A stretch of DNA of 64,000 bases from Mucilaginibacter sp. (GTDB lineage: Bacteria; Bacteroidota; Bacteroidia; Sphingobacteriales; Sphingobacteriaceae): positions 62,001-126,000 of the forward strand of contig JARLHA010000032.1 in assembly GCA_031292485.1 (NCBI GenBank), read 5' to 3'. Every line of letters begins with the position of its first letter. Position 1 is the stretch's first letter. The notes beneath the pieces are model-generated. The model had not been told where the DNA came from. It saw nothing but the letters and a program-made list of their open reading frames with translations, and did not search any database. Shown piece by piece: positions 1-8,878 of this stretch. A program made the translations under genes and the position numbers.

Positions 1-624
1 AACTACGCCATAAGCATGTGCGGCGGCAATAACCAGTTTATACTTGGCATCAAAGCCGCCAACATCACTTGTAGGGTCGGTTTCCGCAAAGCCGAGGTCT
101 TGAGCCTGTTTAAGCGCTGAATCATAATCAAGGTTTTCAATAAAACCTTTTGATAAGATATAATTGGATGACCCGTTGAAGATCCCGCTGATAGAATGCA
201 GCAATTCATTATCGTAATATTCCTCCAGGTTGCGGATGATGGGGATACTGCCGCAAACCGCACCTTCGTATAATAATGAAGTGCCGTATTTGTGCTGCAA
301 TGCGATCAATTCTTCTAAATGCAGGGCGATCATTTTCTTGCTGGCCGATACTACATTTTTACCCGAACTCAATGCCCTTGATACAATTTCAAACGCAGCT
401 TCGGTATCATTAATCAATTCAACAACTGTGTTGATCTCGGGGTGATTCAACAACTCGTCCCTTTCTGTTGTAAATAAATGGGAGGGGAGCGATCGTTCTT
501 TATGCGGATCTTTTATGGCGATCTTTTTGATTTCCAGGTTAAGGTGTTTCGTTTTTATAATATCATACAAGCCCTGGCCAACTACGCCAAAGCCAAATAG
601 TCCTATATTTAATTTTTTACTCAT
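1..624 (-). CDS. hom: Homoserine dehydrogenase, N-terminal 208 residues (cut by window edge)
   Basis: NAD(P)-dependent reduction of aspartate semialdehyde to homoserine, the branch-point step to methionine and threonine. The visible part starts [18 protein letters not shown], a Rossmann nucleotide-binding loop at residues 11-18. It continues with ELINDTEAA, ASKKMIA, GSIPIIRNL and the substrate-domain motif GIFNGSSNYIL, followed by DVGGFDAKYKL. The C-terminus lies beyond position 1. The ATG shares a base with the stop of metX (TAATG), so translation is probably coupled and the gene is the third of a metY-metX-hom operon. No fused aspartokinase domain is present at the N-terminus; a separate aspartokinase lies at 16861-18117. 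The family call is firm; only the missing C-terminus (possible ACT domain) is open. Confidence 0.95.
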   Translation of the reverse strand, partial: MSKKLNIGLFGFGVVGQGLYDIIKTKHLNLEIKKIAIKDPHKERSLPSHLFTTERDELLNHPEINTVVELINDTEAAFEIVSRALSSGKNVVSASKKMIALHLEELIALQHKYGTSLLYEGAVCGSIPIIRNLEEYYDNELLHSISGIFNGSSNYILSKGFIENLDYDSALKQAQDLGFAETDPTSDVGGFDAKYKLVIAAAHAYGVV

Positions 625-1679
625 TACGCGGTTCGTTGCAGTTCAATTATTTTTCCTTTTACGTCAGTCTTAAAAAAGGAGGTGATTATGTTAGTTAATG
701 CTTCTGTTTCAATTAAAAATCCATCATGGCCGTAAAACGAATCCAGTTCAGCAAAAGCTGATTTTGGGATATGCCTGAACAGGTACTGTTGTTCTTCTAT
801 CGGAAATAATACATCTGATTTAATGCCTATGACCAGTGTGCGCGCTTTAATCAGGCTTAAAGCCTTTTCAACGCCGTGCCTGCCACGGCCTACGTTGTGT
901 GAATCCATACTTTTGGATAGGTACCAGTAGCTGTATGCATTGAACCGGTTTACCAATTTTTCGCCCTGGTAATTCTGGTATGATGATGCTTTATAACCAT
1001 CAACAAGGTTGTCTTTTTCTTCCTGCTGGGTAATGCCGTAAGTTTTATAATTGCGATAGGATAGCAAGGCGATGCTCCGTGCTGCTTTCAATCCCTTTTT
1101 ACCGCCGTCGGGTGTATTGGAATAAAATGTACGGTCAGCGCTGATGGCCAGGCGCTGCGACTCATTAAATGCGATGCCCCAAGCTGAATGTTTGGCGTTT
1201 GTGGCTATAAGAATCAGGTTTTTAATGCGATCGGGTTCACTTATTGCCCATTCAGCTGCCTGTTGTCCGCCTAATGATCCGCCTAAAAGTATTTCGATAT
1301 GACCGATCTGCAAATGATCCGCTAACAACTGATGGGCTTTTACCATATCCCTGACCGTAAATTGAGGGAAGGCAAGATAAAACGGGTGACCCGTAACAGG
1401 GTTGATGCTCAGAGGATTAGTGCTGCCATAAGCAGAGCCGATGATGTTTGCACAAACAATAAAATACTCAGCAGGGTTAAAATGGTCATGTTCACCAAAA
1501 AGCCCTTTCCACCAGTCAAATACATCGGAGTTTGCAGTAAGTGCATGGCAAACCCAAACGACGTTGTCGCGATTTTTATTTAAAGTTCCGTAGGTATTGA
1601 ATCCAATCCGGAGTTCAGGCAATTGCTTGCCCGACTCCAGTTTGAAAGACTTATTGTATTTAAATATTTCTGTATTCAT
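624..1679 (-). CDS. metX: Homoserine O-acetyltransferase
   Basis: Transfers an acetyl group from acetyl-CoA to homoserine, making the O-acetylhomoserine used by MetY upstream. It is a 351-residue alpha/beta hydrolase, the usual length. The nucleophile elbow GGSLGG puts the catalytic serine at about residue 135; the conserved block [14 protein letters not shown] is at about 81-94. The acid and histidine of the triad are expected in KSDVLFP and YGHDGFLIE near the C-terminus. The stop codon overlaps the hom start by one base, and 114 nt holding an inverted repeat separate it from metY. Acetyl rather than succinyl transfer is inferred from family resemblance and the metY partner. Control is likely through the SAM riboswitch ahead of metY. 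Confidence 0.95.
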   Translation of the reverse strand: MNTEIFKYNKSFKLESGKQLPELRIGFNTYGTLNKNRDNVVWVCHALTANSDVFDWWKGLFGEHDHFNPAEYFIVCANIIGSAYGSTNPLSINPVTGHPFYLAFPQFTVRDMVKAHQLLADHLQIGHIEILLGGSLGGQQAAEWAISEPDRIKNLILIATNAKHSAWGIAFNESQRLAISADRTFYSNTPDGGKKGLKAARSIALLSYRNYKTYGITQQEEKDNLVDGYKASSYQNYQGEKLVNRFNAYSYWYLSKSMDSHNVGRGRHGVEKALSLIKARTLVIGIKSDVLFPIEEQQYLFRHIPKSAFAELDSFYGHDGFLIETEALTNIITSFFKTDVKGKIIELQRTA

Positions 1680-1719
1680 TTTTTATGTTGTCATTGGCGA
1701 TTAGTGATCAGAGACTGGA

Positions 1720-1784
1720 GATTAGAGATTAGTTTGACCAACGCGTGGCAACTTGCATCTAATATCCGGTACTAATCTCTAATC
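1720..1784. repeat. Inverted heptamer-type repeat between metX and metY
   Basis: Two arms built from the word GATTAGA face each other. GATTAGAGATTAGT at 1720-1733 is the exact reverse complement of ACTAATCTCTAATC at 1771-1784, leaving a 37-nt loop; further partial copies lie on both sides (GATTAGTGATCAG before, AACTAATCTC after). In the metY-metX transcript this would form a 14-bp hairpin within the operon. It belongs to the group of low-complexity intergenic repeats described at other positions in this window. Confidence 0.8.
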
Positions 1785-1793
1785 AACTAATCT

Positions 1794-3131
<1,338 letters not shown>

Positions 3132-3142
3132 TTACAGACTTG

Positions 3143-3210
3143 TTCACCAAGGATTCTAAATCCTTTTGTGAAAACACGTAATTTTTCGGGAAAGGGGAAA
3201 TTAAAACGTG
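3143..3210 (-). promoter_or_regulatory. Two adjacent hairpins between leader ORF and metY (candidate attenuator)
   Basis: Hairpin 1 pairs 3206-3210 and 3198-3202 with 3175-3179 and 3180-3184 (arms ACGTG/CACGT and AAATT/AATTT). It begins about 8 nt after the stop of the Cys-rich ORF. Hairpin 2 spans 3143-3172: TTCAC, one extra base, AAGGATT, a 3-nt loop CTA, AATCCTT, two extra bases, GTGAA. It ends about 42 nt before the metY ATG. Neither is followed by a U-run, so they do not look like simple intrinsic terminators; an effect on translation or RNA stability is more likely. The pairing is visible in the sequence; the regulatory role is inference. Confidence 0.5.
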
Positions 3211-3217
3211 TTAAGGA

Positions 3218-3337
3218 TCAGCAACAGCAACACATGCACATATTACAGTTATAGGCATAACTATAAATATATACGGGTTGGGTTACCTGTTGGCCCCTAA
3301 AAATGGATTGAAGAATGTTGTAAATCAGACTTTTCAT
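3218..3337 (-). CDS. Putative Cys/Met-rich leader peptide, 39 aa
   Basis: Short ORF starting MKSLIYNILQSIFRGQQ and ending YNCNMCMCCCC. Six of the last nine residues are cysteine and two of the last seven are methionine, so decoding the 3' end demands charged tRNA-Cys and tRNA-Met. The ATG lies 8 nt after the 3' strand of the riboswitch P1 helix, and the stop 116 nt before metY. Position and composition fit a regulatory leader for a sulfur amino-acid operon, where ribosome stalling on Cys codons would change folding of the two hairpins downstream. The reading frame stays open upstream to 3418, but that part overlaps the riboswitch and is unlikely to be translated. No function is known to me; a small Cys-rich peptide with its own activity is the alternative. 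Confidence 0.6.
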   Translation of the reverse strand: MKSLIYNILQSIFRGQQVTQPVYIYSYAYNCNMCMCCCC

Positions 3338-3345
3338 GGTTATTA

Positions 3346-3450
3346 ATTTATATTCCCCGGGATATTTACCGGGCCAGGAATTGGCACCTTCTCTTTTTGA
3401 GGGTTGCCAGCGGGTCATTGAGCCTGATCTCTCGCCGCTTCTTTATAAAT
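3346..3450 (-). promoter_or_regulatory. SAM-I (S-box) riboswitch ahead of metY-metX-hom
   Basis: On the minus strand the leader shows the S-box landmarks in order: GCGGCGAGAGATCAGG, then GACCCGCTGGCAACC, then AAGGTGCCAATTCCTG. P1 closes the element: ATTTATA at 3450-3444 pairs exactly with TATAAAT at 3352-3346. A second arm pair, CCCGG..CCGGG, is visible near 3355-3374. Known members bind S-adenosylmethionine and switch off methionine genes. There is no obvious terminator directly after P1; instead the start codon of the Cys-rich ORF follows 8 nt later, so SAM-stabilised P1 could hide that start. The identity is firm from motif order; the mode of action is inferred. Confidence 0.92.
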
Positions 3451-3501
3451 CAAAACCTGTGTGAGAGGTAATGATCATGGTATTGCTACCAAATTTTGTT
3501 T

Positions 3502-3534
3502 CAAATATAAGGTAGTATTAGCTAATATTCCAAA
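3502..3534 (-). promoter_or_regulatory. Promoter of the riboswitch-metYX-hom transcript
   Basis: Minus strand reads TTTG (3534-3531), 21 nt, TATATTTG (3509-3502), matching the Bacteroidota -33/-7 consensus. Transcription would start near 3495, about 45 nt before the riboswitch, giving a leader of roughly 390 nt. The spacer contains a perfect 12-bp palindrome TATTAGCTAATA (3516-3527), a possible operator. Confidence 0.65.
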
Positions 3535-3556
3535 TTAAATTTCATTTTTGAGGCGA

Positions 3557-3655
3557 GGGGTAAAAGGCGAAAGGTAAAAGGCTAGTTTGTTACTTGATTT
3601 ATGCCCTGCTTTATTTTTAAAAACCTTTTACCCTTCACCTTTCGCCTTTTACCCC
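3557..3655. repeat. Inverted GGTAAAAGGCGAAA repeat upstream of first DinB gene
   Basis: Left arm 3557-3581 reads GGGGTAAAAGGCGAAAGG then TAAAAGG. Right arm 3624-3655 is its reverse complement with a 7-nt insertion (one extra unit). Nineteen consecutive bases of the arms match perfectly. The unit is about seven bases (GGTAAAA / GGCGAAA). The same word family recurs at 4256-4367 ahead of the second DinB gene and, as a single short arm, near 61647. Confidence 0.8.
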
Positions 3656-3691
3656 AAATTGTCGCAAAATGCCCCTTACATTGGCGTATTT

Positions 3692-3727
3692 ACACCTAAC
3701 AGGTGTTGTAATATTACCCTACATTTG
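3692..3727 (+). promoter_or_regulatory. Promoter with overlapping palindrome, first DinB gene
   Basis: TACATTTG at 3720-3727 matches the Bacteroidota -7 element, 20 nt before the ATG at 3748. A perfect palindrome ACACCT-AAC-AGGTGT occupies 3692-3706, where a -33 element and spacer would lie, and no good TTTG is seen at -33. This arrangement fits a regulator-bound promoter; the regulator is unknown. Confidence 0.5.
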
Positions 3728-3747
3728 GTTAATCAATTTACAAAACT

Positions 3748-4254
3748 ATGTCAGCAAAAAAAGTATTACTTGACCAGTATGATTTGCATAACGTATTATA
3801 TAACAACGTTTTGGCGGATATAACAGAAGAGGAGTCAGACAAATGTATAGCCGACCCGATGAACTGCGTTAAGTGGCTCGCCGGCCATTTGGCCTGGGCG
3901 CAGCTTAATTTGGGCAATATCGGGGGCGTTCCCATCGACTTTGCGTGGCGCGATCGTTTCCACACCAAAGAAGGTGCAACGCCGCAGGATCTTAACGCCC
4001 CGCCAAGTGAAGTGCCTACCTTACAACAGATCAAAGACAAATGGAACGAAATGGGGCCGGTGATCAGGAAAGGTTTGGAAAACCTCCCGGATGCTGCGCT
4101 TGACACTGTAATAAACATACCGCACCCCATATTTCCTTTTGATAATACCCTGGCTGGTTTATGGGCGTTTATAAATCATCACCAGGCGTATACCATTGGC
4201 CAGATTGGTATATTAAGAAGAGGGTTGGGTAAGAATGCTATGAAATATTCGTGA
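3748..4254 (+). CDS. DinB-family protein (copy 1 of a tandem pair)
   Basis: A 168-residue cytoplasmic protein of the DinB/YfiT-like four-helix-bundle superfamily. Members usually bind a metal with three histidines. Candidate ligands here are the histidine in KWLAGHLAWAQ (about residue 48) and the pair in INHHQAYTIGQIG near the C-terminus (about 147-148), all conserved in the neighbouring paralogue. The first residues MSAKKVLLDQYDLH match the paralogue's MSAKDQLLIQYDLH, which supports the start. Some relatives are thiol- or bacillithiol-dependent transferases, others are uncharacterised; the substrate cannot be told from sequence. The next gene, 127 nt on, is a clear tandem duplicate. Confidence 0.85.
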   Translation: MSAKKVLLDQYDLHNVLYNNVLADITEEESDKCIADPMNCVKWLAGHLAWAQLNLGNIGGVPIDFAWRDRFHTKEGATPQDLNAPPSEVPTLQQIKDKWNEMGPVIRKGLENLPDAALDTVINIPHPIFPFDNTLAGLWAFINHHQAYTIGQIGILRRGLGKNAMKYS

Positions 4255-4255
4255 A

Positions 4256-4367
4256 GAGGTGAAAGGACAAAGGTTAAAGGTGAGGAAACGAATTGATGTA
4301 AAACGTTTCGCCTTTCACTTTTAACCCCGAGAAAAACCTTTTACCTTTTCGCCTTTTACCTTTAACC
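4256..4367. repeat. Degenerate GGTTAAAGGTGAAA repeat between the DinB copies
   Basis: Left arm 4256-4285 holds GAGGTGAAAGGACAAAGG and onward; right arm 4310-4367 holds the complementary words CGCCTTTCACTTTTAACC and CCTTTTACCTTTAACC. It fills most of the gap between the two DinB genes and uses the same word family as 3557-3655, as though the spacer had been duplicated with the gene. Confidence 0.75.
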
Positions 4368-4381
4368 AAAAAAAATAATAT

Positions 4382-4867
4382 ATGTCGGCAAAAGATCAAT
4401 TACTTATTCAGTATGATTTGCATACTACTTTGTTTAACAATGTTTTAGTGGATATAAATGAAGAAGAATCGGAGGTACGGCTTGCACCGGGAATCAATCA
4501 TGTCAAATGGTTGGCCGGGCATTTGGTATGGGGCCAGCTGGGTTTAGCAAGGATTGGAAATGTACAGGTAGCTATTCCATGGACAGATCATTTTAATACG
4601 CAGTTAACCGAACCTGTAAGTGCCTCAATTAAAATACCCTCGCTGGAAGAAATTAAAGCGGAATGGAATAAATACGCCGGGCTGATTCACGATGGGTTGG
4701 AGAAAATGACGGACGAAGCCTTAAATAGCCCAATCGAATTTCCATTGCCTGCTTTTAAGACTACGGAAAGCTTGTGGACATTCATTAACCACCACCAGGC
4801 ATATACCATTGGCCAGATCGGGATTCTTCGACGTGCTTTGGCTAAGGAGGCGATGAAGTATAGTTAG
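4382..4867 (+). CDS. DinB-family protein (copy 2 of a tandem pair)
   Basis: A 161-residue paralogue of the preceding gene, alignable along its full length: the same start, the same VKWLAGHL block with the candidate metal histidine, and an almost identical C-terminus (INHHQAYTIGQIGILRR, then EAMKYS against NAMKYS). The middle third, which would line the active site, is the most diverged part, suggesting separate substrates rather than a fresh copy. No -7 element of the TAnnTTTG type is seen in the spacer, so it may be transcribed from the first copy's promoter. Exact function unknown. Confidence 0.85.
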   Translation: MSAKDQLLIQYDLHTTLFNNVLVDINEEESEVRLAPGINHVKWLAGHLVWGQLGLARIGNVQVAIPWTDHFNTQLTEPVSASIKIPSLEEIKAEWNKYAGLIHDGLEKMTDEALNSPIEFPLPAFKTTESLWTFINHHQAYTIGQIGILRRALAKEAMKYS

Positions 4868-4900
4868 AGATTGGAGATAAGAGGTTGGAGATTAGTTAGA
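4864..4900. repeat. Single-arm GGAGATTAGTTAGA repeat
   Basis: Directly after the second DinB stop codon lies a run of related words (GTTAGAGATTGGAGATAAG, then AGGTTGGAGATTAGTTAGA), the same vocabulary as the inverted repeat at 1720-1784 but without a facing arm. Confidence 0.6.
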
Positions 4901-4957
4901 AATAGTCGTTATACCCGGACATGACCGAATAATTTCTTTCTGATCTTCAGCAAAAAT

Positions 4958-6073
4958 CTAACTCAAAGCAGCTTCCATATCTGCCACCAGGTCATCAATG
5001 TGTTCCAAACCAACGGATACCCTTAACAAGTTAAACGGTGTTTTGGTATCTGGCCCTTCAACTGTAGCACGGTGCTCAATTAAACTTTCAACGCCGCCCA
5101 GGCTGGTGGCCCTTGTAAATATTTTAAGGTTGTTGATCACGCGCCTTGCTTCTGCTTCGCCGTCTTTTAAACAAAACGACAGCATTCCGCCAAAACTATC
5201 CATTTGTTCCTTCGCAATTTCATGCTGCAGATGCGATGGTAAGCCCGGGTACATCACTTGTTCAACTTTTGGGTGGTTTTCCAAATATTCGGCCAGTAAT
5301 TGCGCATTATGTACGTGGCCGCGCATCCGGTATGGCAGTGTTTTCATGCTCCGGGTTAGCATATAGCAATCCATCGGGGAGGGGATGGCGCCTCCGTATT
5401 CCTGCACCTGGCGGATTTTTGCCCACCAATCACTTTTTTCTTTAGTGATCAGCGCGCCTCCCATCAGGTCGCTGTGGCCGCCAAAATATTTGGTGCATGA
5501 GTGCATTACCAGGTCTGCGCCCAATTCCAACGGTCGTTGGCAAACCGGTGTTGCAAAGGTGTTGTCGCAGGCTACTTTTATGCCATGCTTTTTTGCAATT
5601 TGAACTACTTTTCGGATGTCGGTGATTTTAAGCAGGGGATTTGACGGAGTCTCAACCCAGATCAGTCCGGTGTGGGGCATAATATGCTGCTGTAAAACTT
5701 CGCTGTCATTGACGTCAATAAAATCAAATTCAAGTATCCCGGCAAATAAATTTTTAAGCTGATTGCGCAGGCCGTGATACATATCATCAGGTGCAATGAT
5801 ATGCGTGCCCGGCTCCAGTGATTGAAAAACCGACATTCCTGCTGCATTACCTGATGAAAATGAAGCTGCGTCAGCGCCTCCCTCCAGTTTCGCCAGTAAA
5901 TTTTCGAGCAGCGCACGGTTAGGATTACTGGCCCTGCTATATATATGCCCGCCCGGGAAAGTGCCATCAACAGCTCTTTCGAAGGTGGTTGATAATACGA
6001 TGGGCTGAATTACTGCTTTTGAGGAGGCATCAACGTGATTGCCCGCATGAATGGCGATGGTTTCGATCTTCAT
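4958..6073 (-). CDS. Trans-sulfuration PLP enzyme (cystathionine gamma-synthase / gamma-lyase type)
   Basis: A 371-residue fold-type I PLP enzyme of the Cys/Met metabolism family. It opens MKIETIAIHAGN, has the N-terminal STTFERAVDG block, the cofactor-contacting SRASNPNR and SSGNAA, and the PLP lysine in HSCTKYFGGHSD (about residue 195). The C-terminal LGGVESLIEHRA and LLRVSVGLEH are family hallmarks. Synthase, gamma-lyase and beta-lyase activities cannot be separated by eye. An in-frame ATG lies three codons upstream (6082), but it overlaps TATGTTTG (6087-6080), a good -7 promoter element; the ATG at 6073 is therefore preferred and the transcript may be almost leaderless. No riboswitch precedes this gene, unlike metY. 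Confidence 0.85.
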   Translation of the reverse strand: MKIETIAIHAGNHVDASSKAVIQPIVLSTTFERAVDGTFPGGHIYSRASNPNRALLENLLAKLEGGADAASFSSGNAAGMSVFQSLEPGTHIIAPDDMYHGLRNQLKNLFAGILEFDFIDVNDSEVLQQHIMPHTGLIWVETPSNPLLKITDIRKVVQIAKKHGIKVACDNTFATPVCQRPLELGADLVMHSCTKYFGGHSDLMGGALITKEKSDWWAKIRQVQEYGGAIPSPMDCYMLTRSMKTLPYRMRGHVHNAQLLAEYLENHPKVEQVMYPGLPSHLQHEIAKEQMDSFGGMLSFCLKDGEAEARRVINNLKIFTRATSLGGVESLIEHRATVEGPDTKTPFNLLRVSVGLEHIDDLVADMEAALS

Positions 6074-6137
6074 AATATGCAAACATATTAAAAATCGAAA
6101 CCATCAGTCCATCAAAGAATGTGGAATTATATAAATA

Positions 6138-8852
6138 TTACAGCCACTGGTCAAATTTTCGGATAAACCAGCCTTTGATCAATTGGGTTAAAAAGCAGTA
6201 GCCTAACAGGATGGCCACCAATAAAGGGAAAAACAAAAACGGCATTGCCTGCAGTTTAAATGCGCCGGCCAATGGCGAAAACGGCAAATAAATCCCTATA
6301 GCCATAATGGCGGCGGTTAGCGCGATAACAGGGAACGTTGCCCTGCTTTGTATAAATGGTATTTTGCGGGTTCTGATCATGTGAATAATGAGGGTTTGCG
6401 ACAACAAACTTTCAATAAACCAGCCAGTTTGGAAAAACTGTGCATGCTGAGGCGAATTGGCCTTAAATACATACCACAAAACAGCAAATGTAGCATAGTC
6501 AAATATCGAACTGATCGGCCCTACATAAAGCATAAACTTGCCAATGCCACTGGCATCCCATTTACGCGGCGTTACAATATAGTCATCATCCATAGTATCC
6601 CAGGGTATGGATATTTGGGAAATATCGTACAATAAATTATTGATCAGAATCTGTATCGGAAGCATCGGTAAAAACGGCAACAAGGCACTGGCGCCCAGCA
6701 TGCTGAACATATTACCAAAGTTACTGCTGGCAGTCATTTTTATGTATTTGATGATATTGCCAAAGGTGCGGCGGCCGTAAATAACCCCTTTGCGCAACAC
6801 CATCAGGTCTTTCTCCAGCAAGATAATGTCAGCGCTTTCTTTTGCAATATCCACTGCTGTATCTACTGAAATACCTACATCTGCGTCGCGGAGTGCAGCT
6901 GCATCGTTAATCCCGTCGCCCATAAAACCAACTGTATGACCCTTTGCCTGCAATACCTTCACCACCCGCGATTTTTGGATCGGGCTTAATTTTGCCAGGA
7001 TACTCACATCGTCGATCTGTTTTGACAGTTCATCATCAGTCATTGTTTCCAGGTCGCGCCCCAGCAAAATATGTGAAAACGGAATACCTACATCCTTACA
7101 GATCTTTTTGGCAACAATTTCATTATCCCCGGTAAGTACTTTAACCGTTATCCCCAATTTATGCAGGGCTTTAATGGCAAGCCCGGCAGATGGTTTTGCA
7201 GGATCTAAAAAGCCGATAAAGCCGGTGAGGATCATATTGCTTTCGTCAGCTTTGCTGTAATTTAGCGGACGTTCCTCATATTCTTTTACGGCAACCAACA
7301 ACACCCTTAAACCCTCTTCATTAAGCTGTTTTGTTTTCTCCAATACGATCTTTCGCATTTTGTCGTCCATCAGGATCACATCATCTTTTTCAATTTGAAG
7401 GCTGTCATCTTCGCCGGGATCAAATGCGTGGGTACATAAATCCAGCACTTCTTCAACAGCGCCCTTGCAGATGAGTAAGTGTTTGTGGTTCTTTCCTTCA
7501 AGGATAACTGACATCCGCCTCCGCTGGAAATCAAAAGGGATCTCATCAATTTTTTTATATGATTCTCCTTCTTTTAAACAGGAATGATGGTCTACGTGCT
7601 CCAAAACGGCAACATCCAACAGGTTTTTAAGCCCGGTTTGATGGAAGCTGTTCAGGTATGCCCATTTCATTACTTCATTATCTTCATACCCGTAAACGTT
7701 CAGGTGCCTTTCCAAAACAATTTTGTCCATGGTAAGCGTCCCGGTTTTATCGGTACACAGAATATCCATAGCGCCAATATTCTGGATAGCGTTTAGTCGT
7801 TTTACAACCACCTTCCGTTTCGACATATTTACAGCGCCCATTGCCAGGTTTGCCGTCACAATCATCGGTAGCATAGCCGGGGTTAAACCTACTGCGATAG
7901 AAATACCAAACAGAAAAGCCTCCAGCCAATTGTGTTTCGTAATGCCGTTGATAACAAAAACCAACGGCACCATCACCAGCATAAAACGAATCAGCAGGTA
8001 GCTCACGCTATTAACGCCTTTATCAAAACTTGTCTCGGCCCGTTTTCCAACCAATGATTTTGATAACGAACCAAAATAAGTTTCCTCGCCAGTATTAACT
8101 ACTGTTGCTATGGCAGTACCGCTAACCACGTTGGTGCCCATAAAACAAACATTATTGAGTTCTAATGGGGATTGTTTTGCTGCGCCAGGTACGGCATCTC
8201 CTGTTTTTTCGACCGGGATCGCCTCACCGGTAAGCATCGACTGGCTTACAAATAAATCTTTTGATTGCAGAATGCGTATGTCCGAGGGGATCATATCCCC
8301 GGCTGAAAGTTGAATGATATCTCCGGGCACTAATTCCTTAATGTCTATTTCTTCTTTCCCTTCGGCTCTTAGTACTGTAGCGGTAGTCTTTACCATCGAT
8401 TTCAGCTTTTCGGCTGCCTGGTTACTTCTGAACTCTTGTACAAAACGCAGCAAAACGCTGATCAGCACCATTGTACTGATCACCGCTACGGTTGTATAAT
8501 CCCGTTCGCCGGGCTTTTGGATGATTACATCAGTAATTAGCGAAACTACCGCCAGGATAAACAATACACCAATAAATGGATCAATAAAAGCCTGTAATAA
8601 TTGAATGTACCACGCGGGGGCCTTTTCGTTTACTATTTCGTTTAATCCAAACACTTCCAGGCGGTACTGTACCTCCTCAACCGAAAGTCCGGCCATTCGG
8701 CTTTCCAGTAAGGTGAGCGATTTTCCGTTTGCGCAAACAGCTACGCTTTTTAGTTTGGCTATTGACGCAGTATCAAATTCCTGTGGATTGGTTTTTTTGT
8801 TCCGCTGTATGAAACTGTATTTTTTTATCTTTTCTTTTATATCAGTTGCCAT
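6138..8852 (-). CDS. mgtA: Mg2+-importing P-type ATPase
   Basis: Inner-membrane P3B-type ATPase that brings Mg2+ into the cytoplasm. At 904 residues it has the length of MgtA/MgtB. Landmarks in order: cation-ATPase N-terminal domain (about 50-120), actuator loop TGE (208-210), TM4 GLTPAMLPM (322-330), phosphorylation site DKTGT (368-372), TGDN (574-577), hinge MGDGIND (644-650), and the C-terminal block with NNLLYDISQISIPWD, typical of magnesium ATPases. The gene is divergent from mgtE, another Mg2+ importer, across 629 nt. A 21-bp palindrome sits 26 nt ahead of the ATG and is the likely control point. The start is supported by the polar N-terminus and absence of an upstream alternative. Confidence 0.93.
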   Translation of the reverse strand: MATDIKEKIKKYSFIQRNKKTNPQEFDTASIAKLKSVAVCANGKSLTLLESRMAGLSVEEVQYRLEVFGLNEIVNEKAPAWYIQLLQAFIDPFIGVLFILAVVSLITDVIIQKPGERDYTTVAVISTMVLISVLLRFVQEFRSNQAAEKLKSMVKTTATVLRAEGKEEIDIKELVPGDIIQLSAGDMIPSDIRILQSKDLFVSQSMLTGEAIPVEKTGDAVPGAAKQSPLELNNVCFMGTNVVSGTAIATVVNTGEETYFGSLSKSLVGKRAETSFDKGVNSVSYLLIRFMLVMVPLVFVINGITKHNWLEAFLFGISIAVGLTPAMLPMIVTANLAMGAVNMSKRKVVVKRLNAIQNIGAMDILCTDKTGTLTMDKIVLERHLNVYGYEDNEVMKWAYLNSFHQTGLKNLLDVAVLEHVDHHSCLKEGESYKKIDEIPFDFQRRRMSVILEGKNHKHLLICKGAVEEVLDLCTHAFDPGEDDSLQIEKDDVILMDDKMRKIVLEKTKQLNEEGLRVLLVAVKEYEERPLNYSKADESNMILTGFIGFLDPAKPSAGLAIKALHKLGITVKVLTGDNEIVAKKICKDVGIPFSHILLGRDLETMTDDELSKQIDDVSILAKLSPIQKSRVVKVLQAKGHTVGFMGDGINDAAALRDADVGISVDTAVDIAKESADIILLEKDLMVLRKGVIYGRRTFGNIIKYIKMTASSNFGNMFSMLGASALLPFLPMLPIQILINNLLYDISQISIPWDTMDDDYIVTPRKWDASGIGKFMLYVGPISSIFDYATFAVLWYVFKANSPQHAQFFQTGWFIESLLSQTLIIHMIRTRKIPFIQSRATFPVIALTAAIMAIGIYLPFSPLAGAFKLQAMPFLFFPLLVAILLGYCFLTQLIKGWFIRKFDQWL

Positions 8853-8878
8853 ATAAGCTCCCCCTTATTCCATTAAAG

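Noticed and set aside
3338..3418. N-terminal extension of the Cys-rich ORF (66 codons in all)
   Set aside because: The extra 27 codons run through the conserved core of the SAM riboswitch, whose sequence is explained by RNA constraints; the ATG after P1 is the likelier start.
3557..4367. CRISPR array
   Set aside because: Units are 7 nt and degenerate, with no spacers of 25-40 nt between identical repeats and no cas genes.
6074..6082. Three-codon longer start for the trans-sulfuration enzyme
   Set aside because: The upstream ATG lies in the TATGTTTG promoter element and the family N-terminus begins with MKIETIAIHAG.
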